A stretch of 64,000 nt of DNA from Flavobacterium sp. (GTDB taxonomy: Bacteria; Bacteroidota; Bacteroidia; Flavobacteriales; Flavobacteriaceae). Positions 1 through 9,219 of this stretch are shown in pieces. A program made the position numbers and the translations under genes. The notes under the pieces were generated by a model. It was not told where the DNA came from and did no database searches. It was given only the letters and a program-made list of their open reading frames with translations. Numbering within the stretch: the stretch's first letter is position 1; every line of letters begins with the position of its first letter. Location of the stretch: the NCBI GenBank assembly GCA_016714905.1, contig JADKBW010000008.1, positions 124,001-188,000 on the forward strand, written 5' to 3'.

Positions 1-71
1 TATTTTTTAGAACAACGCCAGTTTTCATCTTGTCGATTTTAGAATTTTTCTACTTATTATTTAGAAAACAA

Positions 72-121
72 AAAACCCAAAATAAACTGAGGAAATAGAT
101 TCGTAGTTTATTTTGGGTTTT
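72..121 (-). terminator. Hairpin terminator after the first gene
   Basis: A 17-bp inverted repeat (72-88 with 105-121, loop about 16 nt) has an A-run on its left and a T-run on its right, so it could terminate transcription in both directions. It lies just past the stop codon of the minus-strand membrane-protein gene at 142-639. Confidence 0.8.
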
Positions 122-141
122 TTTCATGGGTTTAGAATTAT

Positions 142-639
142 CTAGTCATCATCTTCTGTGGTGCCTTCACTTTGTTGGACTCCAACTTGAGTAGTAGCAT
201 TAGCTCTAATTTCAGTATGTCTTACTTCCCCACCAGTAGTTCCGGTTTGTTTGCCAAGAAATGCGGCAGCAAGACTAATCAGTAAGACAACATAAGTAAC
301 CAGTTTTGCTTTGCTATGGTTCATCATATTAAGCACGAGTCCAGCAATAGAAAACGTTCCTAAAACGTAGAGTGCAATTGCTAATTTCTCAGCCATTTCT
401 TCGTGTTCGTGGATGACTTGATCTCCAACATTAGGCAGATTTTCTACCATTTCTTCTGCTCCTTCTCCAGTATACATTGATGCAAATCCGAAAATCGCCG
501 AGATTACAAAGAGAATATAGGCAATATTTACGGCGGTTTTGTTCTTCAAAACCAATCCTGCGATTAAAATTCCCAAACCAAAAATCGTCCCGATAATTGG
601 AAAATGGTTGACTACTAAATGCCAATGTGCGTCGTTCAT
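142..639 (-). CDS. Small multi-spanning membrane protein, DUF2231-like
   Basis: A 165-residue protein with about four hydrophobic segments (roughly residues 14-31, 37-54, 87-105 and 112-127) and an acidic, glycine/threonine-rich C-terminal tail. The N-terminus carries closely spaced histidines (H5, H7, H12) ahead of a HFPI-type segment, and there is a TGEGAEE stretch between helices. Both features resemble DUF2231-type inner-membrane proteins, sometimes suspected of haem or metal association. The protein stands alone on the minus strand with a strong terminator behind it. The function is not known; the family assignment comes from the motif pattern only and is tentative. Confidence 0.7.
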   Translation of the reverse strand: MNDAHWHLVVNHFPIIGTIFGLGILIAGLVLKNKTAVNIAYILFVISAIFGFASMYTGEGAEEMVENLPNVGDQVIHEHEEMAEKLAIALYVLGTFSIAGLVLNMMNHSKAKLVTYVVLLISLAAAFLGKQTGTTGGEVRHTEIRANATTQVGVQQSEGTTEDDD

Positions 640-760
640 ATGTTCTGTTTTTATGTTAATATTGTACTAAGTTATATATTATTAAGGTCTAAATTCTTGG
701 TGCTTTTTAGTATTATAAAAAAGCCGTGAATTATACAAGTATGCTTTTTATTTGACTAAA

Positions 761-1879
761 CTAACCCGCCAACGAAACTCCAATTAAAGTCCCAATGCCA
801 TACGTTACCGCGGCGGCGACTAAGCCAAAAGCAACTTGTCGAAATCCAGAAAACCAAATGCTTTTACCCGTTAATAAAGTAATCGCAGCGCCAATACCAA
901 ATAATCCAACAACTGAACTTCCAAGACTTAGAAGGATTGCTTCTCGACCATCAAAAATCATAAAAGGATATAACGGAATAATAGCTCCAATCGAAAACAA
1001 AATAAATGATGCAATCGCAGCTTCCCACGCCGATCCACCTAATTCTTCTTTGTCTATTCCCAGTTCTTCGGTAATAATAGCATCGAGCGCTGTTTCTGGG
1101 TTTTCAAAAGCTTTCTCCGCTAGTTTTTTAGCTTCCTCGATATTCATTCCTTTCGCCTGATATAACAAAATCAGCTCTTTCTTTTCTTCTTCTGGAGATG
1201 CTTCTAATTCTTCCGTTTCTAAATCGATTTGTCTTTGGTTGAGTTCACGTGAACTTTGAACAGACAGCCATTCACCTAAAGCCATCGAAATTGCTCCGGC
1301 TAATAATCCGGCAATTCCTGTTAGTAAAATTGTCCCATTAGAAACCGCAGCACCTGCCACTCCCATTACTAAACTCATATTGGAAACCAAACCGTCATTC
1401 GCGCCTAAAACCGCGGCGCGCAATGCATTTCCGCCCACGGACTTATGTCGACTTTCGAATTTAGACAATAACCCACCAGATACATTTAACGCAGCATTGT
1501 TGTTGACCGCTTCAATAATATTTAAATGATTGTGTTCAAAACCACTTGGCTTTTCGCCATGCTTTAGTTTATTTTTTACTGCATGTACCGCAAATTGCTT
1601 TTCAATACTGGAAAGATTGCTGATAATCGAACTGTAGCCAAATAGTTTTCCAAGCCTTAATTGAAATTTAGCTCTAGAAGAAGGCTGCGGCATAGCGTAA
1701 CTCGAATCAAAAGTATGTACTTTATCAAGCATGTGTTTTGCGTGTCCTTTTTCTATTTCTGATAAACTTTGTAGTACGCGACTCAGATTCTCGTCGGATT
1801 GAATAGCAGCGATACTGTCGTAGAGAAAAGCAGTATCGACCTCTATTTGTAATTGTTCTTTCAATTTATCAGCGTCCAT
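761..1879 (-). CDS. Ferritin-like/VIT1 fusion iron (manganese) transporter, MbfA type
   Basis: A 372-residue membrane protein combining an N-terminal ferritin-like (rubrerythrin) helical domain with a C-terminal VIT1/CCC1 transporter domain. Candidate metal ligands in the first domain are E13 (in an E-x6-Y20 arrangement) and the E43-x2-H46 pair. The transporter part starts near residue 145 (VGGNALRAAVLGANDGLVSN region). It has five hydrophobic spans and a charged, Glu-rich insert (residues about 215-275), as expected for the metal-binding loop of VIT proteins. Known members such as MbfA export iron and protect from peroxide stress. The gene is monocistronic here, with no clear link to its neighbours. 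Confidence 0.88.
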   Translation of the reverse strand: MDADKLKEQLQIEVDTAFLYDSIAAIQSDENLSRVLQSLSEIEKGHAKHMLDKVHTFDSSYAMPQPSSRAKFQLRLGKLFGYSSIISNLSSIEKQFAVHAVKNKLKHGEKPSGFEHNHLNIIEAVNNNAALNVSGGLLSKFESRHKSVGGNALRAAVLGANDGLVSNMSLVMGVAGAAVSNGTILLTGIAGLLAGAISMALGEWLSVQSSRELNQRQIDLETEELEASPEEEKKELILLYQAKGMNIEEAKKLAEKAFENPETALDAIITEELGIDKEELGGSAWEAAIASFILFSIGAIIPLYPFMIFDGREAILLSLGSSVVGLFGIGAAITLLTGKSIWFSGFRQVAFGLVAAAVTYGIGTLIGVSLAG

Positions 1880-1936
1880 GTTTTTAGAATATCAATGGCA
1901 TAAATTTACAGATAAAAAACGATAGTTCCTTTCCTT

Positions 1937-3331
1937 TTAGCTTAAGGAATGCTTAGGAAATCGAAGATAAACGGTAGTTCCTATTTTTTCTTGACTTTCG
2001 ATGAAGAATCCAATTTTCAATAGCGTGCAAAGTCGATTTACGATCGACAAACCAAGTCCTACACCTTTTATTTCGGGGTGATTGTATGCCTGAGCTCGGT
2101 AAAATGGATGCACAACCTTGCTAATATCTTCCTCTGAGATTCCAATGCCGCGGTCAGATATAGTACATAACAATGCATCATCTTCTTCAAAAAATTGGAT
2201 ATTTATTTCTCCACCCTCTTTGGAGTACTTGATCGCATTTGACAAAATATTACTAAGAATGATCCCTACTAAGTAATGATCAGATTTGGTGTAATATTCC
2301 TTTTCGAACGAAGACAGGATACTTATTTTATTTTCTTTAATGCTTTGAGAATAAGTTGCTAAAACATCGAGAACTAATGCATTCAAATAGACATCTTCGC
2401 TTTTCGCATTTAGTTTCTGGTTTTCGAATCTAGCCAATAATAATAATTCATCCACCAACTGATTCAACCGATCAATTTCCTTGACGCAGAAACCAATTTT
2501 TTCTTCATATTCGGTCTGATTTCTTGGTTTTCGTACCAAAACCTCTAGCGTTCCTTTTAGGATTGCTAATGGTGTTCGCAACTCATGAGACGCATCTGAG
2601 GTAAATTGTTTCTCCCGCTCAACCGCATTTTCAATTCGATCTAAGAAATCATTTATGGTTGTGGAAAGTACATATAATTCATCCCTGTTTTGAGGCAGCG
2701 CGATTCGGTCCGTTAGATTGTCACGAGTAATCATGCTCGCAGTTTCAATAATCGAAACCACAGGTTTAATGCTTCTTCCTGCAATTAATCGAGCAATAAA
2801 AAACAAAACGAATAAAATTAATGGAAAAGAAATTAAGAGAATATTTTTCAGTTTTTGCAAAATCACAACACTATCATCCAATGACATGGCAATAAACAGA
2901 TAACCAATTTGCACTTTGTTATCATAAAGCGGCACTTGGATTTGGCGTATCGGCTTGTTATTTAAGAAGACGTCTTTTAATTGATTGTTATCTTTTGCAG
3001 GAAATAATTGTAGTTGTAAACCCTTTAAGTTCGGCGATTTGTCAATCAACTCGTTATTGCAATCCAGGAATTGCACAAATACCGGATTGACATTTACCGT
3101 ATTATGTTCTCTCGCCCTCCATTGATCAACTTGAATGAGATAAGAATTATTGGTGTCAATTTCAATTTCATCAATATGTTTTTTTACCTCTTCTTGTATA
3201 TTAAAATTGATGTGCGCATTTACGTTATGAAAGATAATCTGGTAAAGTGCAATAAAAACAATCGAAATGAGTAAAGCGGTACTTAGGATATAATTGAACG
3301 CTATTCGGTTTTTATAGGATAAAGAAACCAT
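1937..3331 (-). CDS. Sensor histidine kinase (HAMP-HisKA-HATPase)
   Basis: A 464-residue inner-membrane kinase. It has TM1 at about residues 12-33, a periplasmic sensor region at about 34-160, TM2 at about 163-184, and a HAMP linker. The HisKA box SHELRTP has its phospho-acceptor at H249, and the ATPase has N-box NILSNAIKYS, G1 DRGIGI and G2 GVGLGLS. The gene begins 4 nt after the response-regulator stop and is the last gene of a six-gene operon headed by a thioredoxin gene at 6963. The arrangement suggests it senses an envelope signal handled by the thioredoxin/ApbE/DUF3570 proteins. The periplasmic domain has no recognised fold. Confidence 0.93.
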   Translation of the reverse strand: MVSLSYKNRIAFNYILSTALLISIVFIALYQIIFHNVNAHINFNIQEEVKKHIDEIEIDTNNSYLIQVDQWRAREHNTVNVNPVFVQFLDCNNELIDKSPNLKGLQLQLFPAKDNNQLKDVFLNNKPIRQIQVPLYDNKVQIGYLFIAMSLDDSVVILQKLKNILLISFPLILFVLFFIARLIAGRSIKPVVSIIETASMITRDNLTDRIALPQNRDELYVLSTTINDFLDRIENAVEREKQFTSDASHELRTPLAILKGTLEVLVRKPRNQTEYEEKIGFCVKEIDRLNQLVDELLLLARFENQKLNAKSEDVYLNALVLDVLATYSQSIKENKISILSSFEKEYYTKSDHYLVGIILSNILSNAIKYSKEGGEINIQFFEEDDALLCTISDRGIGISEEDISKVVHPFYRAQAYNHPEIKGVGLGLSIVNRLCTLLKIGFFIESQEKIGTTVYLRFPKHSLS

Positions 3332-3335
3332 ACGC

Positions 3336-4005
3336 TTAGTTTACTTCATTAGCCATATAACCAACTCCGCGAATGGTTCGAATTAAATCTTGGTCTTTTC
3401 CTAAATTGAGTTTTTTCCGAATCGCATTCATAAAAACGTCAATAACACCCGTGTCGTAATCAAAATGAATGTCCCAAACATCTTCTATTATTTGGTTGCG
3501 TGTGCACACAGTTCCTTTATTTTTTAATAAATACGACAATAACTCAAATTCTCTCTGTGTAAACACCACCTCGACATCATCCAGAAAAACTTGGTATTTC
3601 GAAGTGATAATTTTAATCGGTCCCAAAAGTAACTCGTCGCTTTCTTTATTATCTCTGAAATGTATTTTAATCCGCTCTACCAACTCGTCGAAGGAAAATG
3701 GTTTTTTCATATAATCATTTGCTCCCGCCTTCAAACCTTCTATCGTTTCCTGCACTGTATCCTTAGCCGTGAGAAAATATAATAGGAACTTTAATGTCGG
3801 TTTTTCTAATTGACTTGCAGACTTCTATTCCGGTCATTTTGGGCAGAATCCAATCGAGAAGTATGAGATCAATCTTCTGACTTTGGGAAATTTCGTAGCC
3901 TCTTTTCCCGTCATTTGCCACTAAAATTTCATAGCCTTCTTCTTCTAAACCTTGCTTCAGAAAATTGGCAATTCCATGCTCGTCTTCAACAATAAGAATT
4001 TTCAT
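3336..4005 (-). CDS. OmpR-family response regulator (one-base frameshift in this sequence)
   Basis: The receiver domain has its phospho-acceptor at D51 (LLDW) with acidic partners E7 and D8. A winged-helix OmpR/PhoB DNA-binding domain follows, including the TQREFELL and IRTIRGVGY segments. As read, the frame stops after PIIFSHG. Removing one base from the A-run at 3774-3777 restores LTAKDTVQETIEGLKAG and gives a normal 222-residue regulator. The indel lies in a homopolymer and both halves are fully conserved, so a sequencing error is more likely than real decay. It pairs with the kinase immediately downstream. Its probable target is the set of 11-bp direct repeats upstream of the operon. Confidence 0.9.
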
Positions 4006-4008
4006 GAT

Positions 4009-5326
4009 TTATTGCATTACGAATTTTAAACCAAAGGAAACAATATTTGCTTTCAATCCATCACTTCTGCTGTAATGATTATACCTAAAGTCGATATTCT
4101 TCAATCCAAATTTCCAAATTTTTGAACCCGTAAAAATATCTACATAATTTACTCCAAATCCATACTGTTGGGCATCAAAGGACGATAAATCATAATCAGA
4201 TGTGTAAAATTCTTCTGTCGAAAGATGGCCTTCATACGGCGCAAAATAATCGGATTCCGTCTGAACGTAATAGCGATACATTGGAAAAAAAGTAAAACGA
4301 TCTGACAGTTTTAGTGGCAATTCGAAGTTTAAAGTATGGGCTTGAATTCCCCAATTGTCTGAATAATAACGATAGTACGACCGCAAGCACAATTCTCTCG
4401 TTAAAATAATAATTTAAGCGAGCTCCAATAGGCAATTTAAATCGAGAATCTGGTAAACGTTCAATATCATCCGCCAATTGAAAATCTTTGATATACGAAT
4501 TGGCTACATCTGCAAAATAAATTCTTTGATAGGGAGTCGAAAGTAAACCTTGTTGTTTCAAGACATCGATAAACAATGAAAATTGCATCTTTTTATTGAC
4601 AACTTGTGATAAACTTGCAGAAACAGCAAACGAATTTCTTTTCTTATTGTCATGAAATTTAAACAATGATGGATTGTAATTTGTGTTGCCAGTAATTGTA
4701 AATCGATTAAAAATGCCGCCATCTAAATCGTTCCCATTTGAGGCAAAATCCTGTAATTCTTTAGGATAAATTGGTTGCCATGTATCCAAATAAGCATTGG
4801 CAGAAATATTAATTTCGGTGTTTTTATCATTAAATAATCGTGTGTAACCGCCTCCAAAGCCAATCGAGGAATAATCGTATTCCGCAGAGCCAGAAATGTG
4901 AAAATTCCAAATTGTATTTCGATCATCGGAACTATGGCTGTAATTAACCACAACGGCCACCAGTTGATCCATGGCTGAGGCTCCAGAACTCGCTTGCCAT
5001 GGACTAGGATTATCGCTATCAAAAGGATTAATATTACCTGATGATGCTGACGAATAAGCCGAAACACCGGCGTCTACGGTAAGTATCGAATCATCATTCA
5101 TTTGCATGGTCACAACAATGGTTGGCGTGATGTCGGTCAAGTCTTCCATTCCACTTCCTCCTGAAACCGCAGAGTGAATACCATCTTGTTTGTAGTAACT
5201 CATCAAAAAATCGACTTCTGTACTTTCCAAAACTCTTTTTTTGAAAGTCACGTCCGTGCTGTCCGCAACTTGTGCTGCCGCTGAAAGACCTATGAGTAGT
5301 AGTAATATTGAAAATAATTTTTTCAT
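4009..5326 (-). CDS. DUF3570 outer-membrane beta-barrel-like protein (one frameshift)
   Basis: It has a signal peptide (residues 1-19, ending SAAAQ) followed by alternating hydrophobic/aromatic strands and a Met-Gln C-terminus, consistent with an outer-membrane barrel of the DUF3570 family. The reading frame breaks at 4385-4386; dropping one base joins FNERIVL to RSYYRYYSDN and gives about 438 residues. The sequence S114-G-A-S117 (inside QASSGASAMD) resembles the S/T-G-A-T/S site that ApbE enzymes flavinylate. That is an inference, but the apbE gene is two genes upstream in the same operon. The gene lies 12 nt after the DUF4266 lipoprotein gene and 3 nt before the response regulator. Confidence 0.82.
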
Positions 5327-5338
5327 GTCCTCAAATAA

Positions 5339-5548
5339 TTAATTACAGCCGCATCCGCCGCCAGTTTTTCCTCCATTTGCACCTGCTGCTGCCTCACGAT
5401 AAACTTGAAAATTGGTTTCAAATCGCTCCGTGGATCGCGCAGATAGTTTCATATCAGGATCATTTATTTTCTCTTTTTCATATTCTTTCACTGAGGAACA
5501 GGAAAAAATTATAAAACTGACTAATAGCATCATTACTATATTTTTCAT
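5339..5548 (-). CDS. DUF4266 small lipoprotein with Gly/Cys tail
   Basis: A 69-residue lipoprotein with a signal peptide ending in the lipobox IFSC (Cys17), a short charged linker, the SARSTERFETNFQVYREAA segment and the C-terminus GGKTGGGCGCN. Its length and the conserved Gly/Cys end match DUF4266. Its start overlaps the end of the apbE gene by 4 nt, and DUF3570 follows after 12 nt, an order commonly conserved in Proteobacteria and Bacteroidota. The two closing cysteines could bind a metal or be a thioredoxin substrate. The true role is unknown. Confidence 0.85.
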   Translation of the reverse strand: MKNIVMMLLVSFIIFSCSSVKEYEKEKINDPDMKLSARSTERFETNFQVYREAAAGANGGKTGGGCGCN

Positions 5549-6525
5549 TTTTGATATTTTTTGATGTCAATATTATTTGAAGCGTGCACTTTTCCTTGGT
5601 CATCCACGATGATACAACCAATTCCTTTTAACTGATTGACCAAATTAAGGCCAACATCTACGCCTAGCACAAATACTCCAGTAGCTAATGCATCTGCTAC
5701 TTCGGTTTGTTTGGCAAAAACAGAAACGCTTACGACACCAGATGCTGGATAACCTGTGCGTGGATCGATAATGTGCGAATATCGTTTACCGTTAAAAGTA
5801 ACGTATTTCTCATAATTCCCCGAAGTTTCAACAGCACTATTATCTAATGGAAAGGTAGCAAAAACTTTGTTCTTATTGACTGGATTGATAATACCAACGG
5901 TCCACAATTCTTCATTCGGTTGCTTTCCCCATGCTTTAATATCTCCGGAAACATTAATCAAACCCGATTGACAGCCTTTTTTGAAGTAGTTCATACCTTA
6001 TCCGCAATATAACCTTGTCCAATGCCGCCAAGTCCTAATTTCATTCCGTCTCATTTAGAAAAATCGTACGTTCTTAGGCATTCAAAATAATTTTTTGTAT
6101 CCTATTTTGGCAACTGATTTTTTGATTGCCTCTTCTGTTGGCATGGCTTTCATACTGCCATCAAACTTCCAAATCCGATCCATTGATGCATACGAAATAT
6201 CAAAAGCACCATTTGTGATATCAGAAATTTTGATCGCTCGTTCTACTAAATCGTATAATTCTTGAGTTACTTTTACAGGACGAATTCCTGCATTTCGATT
6301 TATTTCAGAAATCAATGTCGTTGGAATCCAATCAGAAATAAGATTTTCGATTCGTTTCACTTCAGCAATTCCTTCATCGATTAGGGCATTGGCTTGCACT
6401 GTGTCATTGGCAACAACCGTCAATTCAAATGGACTGCTAAGCAAAAACAACTTTCGTTTATGTGCAATTTGACTATGAGCCAATAGTGAAATTGAAAACA
6501 AAAAGACGCTTAAAATCTTCCGCAT
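5545..6525 (-). pseudogene. apbE: FAD:protein FMN transferase, interrupted by several lesions
   Basis: The encoded family flavinylates Thr/Ser residues of exported proteins, using FAD and Mg2+. The N-terminal half (6082-6525) has a signal peptide and the segment SDITNGAFDIS. The C-terminal half (5545-5994) has the signature HIIDPRTGYPASG and the metal/flavin segment EVADALATGVFVLG. Between them the frame is broken four times in about 110 bp: a lost base in the T-run at 6091-6096, a stop codon at 6074-6076, a lost C at 6046-6047 and a lost base near 5993-5997. In the correct frames the linking peptide MKLGLGGIGQGYIADKV is intact, so the protein would be about 325 residues. A poor-quality stretch and a recent pseudogene both remain possible. 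Its neighbours are 3 nt away or overlapping. Confidence 0.85.
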
Positions 6526-6528
6526 GAT

Positions 6529-6963
6529 TTACTTTTCAAATGAATGTAATACTTTAATATAATCTGTAGCCGAGACATTTTTAAATCCCGTCATGCCAAT
6601 TACTTTCCCCGATTTATCCAACAACACAACCAGCGGAAAACTGCCATTCTTATTATATTTTTCTGCTAATTTTTTGTTTGCTTCTGTTAATTCAGGTGCC
6701 AATTGATTGGCTTTTTTCTTGGGAAAATCGGCTTTATACGCAACCCAATTTTTCTCAACTTCTTTTTTAAACGCTTCGGATTGCCAAACCACTTTATCTA
6801 ATTTGATGCAGGGCGCACACCAATCCGAACCAGAAAAAACCAGAACAATATTCTTATTTTCTTTGGCAGCAGTTGCTTTTGCGTCTTCAAAATCAGATTT
6901 CCAATTCTGTGAATAAACAGAAGCAACGAAAAGTAACATCAATGAAAGCAATACTTTTTTCAT
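6529..6963 (-). CDS. Exported thioredoxin-fold protein (WCAPC)
   Basis: A 144-residue protein with a cleavable signal peptide (residues 1-18, ending VYSQ) and a thioredoxin fold with the active site W-C-A-P-C in SGSDWCAPC. The cis-proline segment is GSFPLVVLLD. It acts in the periplasm, presumably reducing or oxidising disulfides of the operon's other products. It is the first gene of the operon that continues into apbE (3 nt gap), DUF4266, DUF3570 and the two-component genes. A second, related exported thioredoxin lies at 9220-9663. Confidence 0.9.
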   Translation of the reverse strand: MKKVLLSLMLLFVASVYSQNWKSDFEDAKATAAKENKNIVLVFSGSDWCAPCIKLDKVVWQSEAFKKEVEKNWVAYKADFPKKKANQLAPELTEANKKLAEKYNKNGSFPLVVLLDKSGKVIGMTGFKNVSATDYIKVLHSFEK

Positions 6964-7045
6964 AAATTAATATTTTAATCTTAACAAGACAAATCTAGGC
7001 CATTTCAATCAAAGGAAACGAACGCAGATGGTTATATTAATTGAA

Positions 7046-7072
7046 TTTTAAGGAAATCTTAGGTGTATCTTA
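7046..7072. promoter_or_regulatory. Candidate response-regulator operator: three 11-bp-spaced direct repeats
   Basis: The pentamers TTTTA (7046), TCTTA (7057) and TCTTA (7068) are spaced exactly 11 bp apart, i.e. one helical turn. This is the usual arrangement for tandem OmpR-family dimers. The site lies in the divergent gap between the thioredoxin-led operon (start 6963) and the sulfatase gene (start 7121), and that operon encodes its own OmpR-type regulator. Binding has not been shown; the call is from spacing and position only. Confidence 0.45.
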
Positions 7073-7120
7073 AACCAATTATCTCAACATACAACGAATT
7101 TTGTTACAAATACAATACAA

Positions 7121-9214
7121 TGCTCCAAAAGAAATTCATTCCTTTCCTTTACCTCGCCTTTTTCTATCTTGTCATAACTTGCTTATTTCTGCGGATTGTG
7201 GGCTTTTTCATCCAATCACCGATGCAAATTTTAGTGTCATAGAACTTATCAAAATTTTTCTGCTTGGCGCACTTTCCGACTTCTTCGTATTTGTACTTGC
7301 GAGTAGTTTTCTTTGGTTGTATTTGCTTTTTATTTCTAATTCAAAATACGATAAACCTTATGGATATGTTATACTAGCCCTATTGGTTGGACTCCTACTC
7401 TATATCAAATTTGGTAATACGATTCTAAACGAATATGGCGGATCGTTGCCAGAAGTAGTAATAACTTTTATTTCTATCAAAACATTCTTTTTTTGTCTGC
7501 TATTATTTGTCCCAAAATATCGCAAGCTAATTCGATTTTGGCTGTTTTGCTCCGTAGTTTTTCTGTACAATTTGATCATCATACAAAACTAGTATCAGCG
7601 AATATTTCTTTTGGAATGAATTCGGAGTTCGCTATAATTTTATTGCCGTTGACTATTTAATTTATACCAATGAAGTCATCGGAAATATTATGGAGTCGTA
7701 TCCAGTAATTCCAATTTTTACTGGTTTGTTTCTGGTCTCTGGTGTAATCACCTACTTGATTGTCAAGAAACCAAAGTGTATTTGGACGAACTACCAACGT
7801 TGAAAGAAAAAGGACAAATGATATTGGTAATAATCGCTTTCAGCGCCTTTCAATTGTAATGATTCCCTTTCTGGCAAACAAAGAAAATTCGTCGAATATT
7901 TTTGCTAATGAACTCCAAGCAAACGGAATTCATAAGTTCTATTTAGCCTTCATGAATAACGAATTAGATTATTTGAAATTTTATAAGACCTTACCCGATT
8001 CAGAAGCGTTTGCTATTTTAGAAAAGCAAATTCCTGGAATAAAAAGTGATAAAATCTTAAGAAAAATTGAAAGTGATTCTGCAGAAGTGCGTAAAAATGT
8101 TGTCTTGATTACGATCGAAAGTTATAGCGCTGATTTCATGAGCCATTATGGCAATACAGAGCAACTAACGCCATTCCTGGATAGCTTATCAAACAAAAGT
8201 TTGTTCTTTGACAATTTATATGCTGTCGGCAATAGAACCGTTCGTGGATTGGAAGCCGTGACTTTATGCTTGCCTCCGACTGCTGGCGAAAGTGTGATCA
8301 AAAGAAAAGACAATAAAAACAAGTTTTCGACGGCTTCAGTATTCAAAAAGAAAGGCTATCAAGTAAAATTTCTATATGGTGGTGATGCTTACTTCGATAA
8401 TATGGAAGATTTCTTTTCCGGAAATGGATATGATATCGTTGACAAAAAATCATTAAGTCCAAACGAAATAACTTTTTCCAATGTTTGGGGTGTATGCGAC
8501 GAAGACATGGCAAAAAAAGCGATTCAAGTTATGAATGTTGAAGCCCAAACCGGCAAACCATTCTTCAATCATTGGATGACCGTCAGCAACCACAGACCCT
8601 TTACGTATCCTGATGGTCGTATTGATATTCCAGGAAATTCCAAATCACGAGCAGGTGGCGTAAAGTATACTGACTTTGCTTTGCGACAGTTCTTCAAAAT
8701 GGCGCAGAAACAATCTTGGTACAACAACACCGTTTTTGTTATCCTAGCAGACCATTGCGCTTCTAGTGCTGGAAAGACCGAATTACCTTTAGACAAGTAT
8801 AGAATTCCAGCTTTGATCTTTAACCCGAATCATCAAAAAGCGCAAAATTGCAATAAGCTGATGTCGCAAATTGACTTGATGCCAACGCTCTTTGGATTGC
8901 TTCACTTTAATTACGAAAGTAAATTCTTTGGTCAAGACGTTTTAATACCAGCATATAAGCCTCGTGCTCTTATAGCAACGTATCAAAATCTCGGACTAAT
9001 TAAGGACAATATTTTGACAATTCTTTCCCCAAAACAAGACGTGAAGCAATTTCATTTGGATGTGATCAACAATCCGAAATTGACAGTTGATTTTCAATTG
9101 TATTATGATGAAAATCAAATGACTCGAATTAGAAAAGATTTGGTAAAAGAGACGATTTCATACTACCAAACAGCTTCCGAAATCCTTAAGAAGAAGCGCT
9201 ACCAAAATGAGTAG
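7121..9214 (+). pseudogene. LTA-synthase-type membrane sulfatase, multiply frameshifted
   Basis: The family consists of inner-membrane phosphoglycerol/phosphoethanolamine transferase-like enzymes with an N-terminal five-TM part and a C-terminal sulfatase domain. The start at 7121 (MLQKKFIPF) opens the first helix. Four single-base shifts then break the frame: near 7206-7225, at the A-run 7585-7588 (one extra), at 7773-7775 (one missing) and near 7850. In the correct frames one reads the hallmark FIAVDYLIYTNEVIGNI and YLDELPTLKEKGQ. The intact sulfatase domain follows (VVLITIESYSADF, GNRTVRGLEAVT with the probable catalytic Thr, and ADHCASS). The full product would be about 695 residues. The position beside the operator suggests shared control with the thioredoxin operon. 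Confidence 0.82.
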
Positions 9215-9219
9215 CATCG

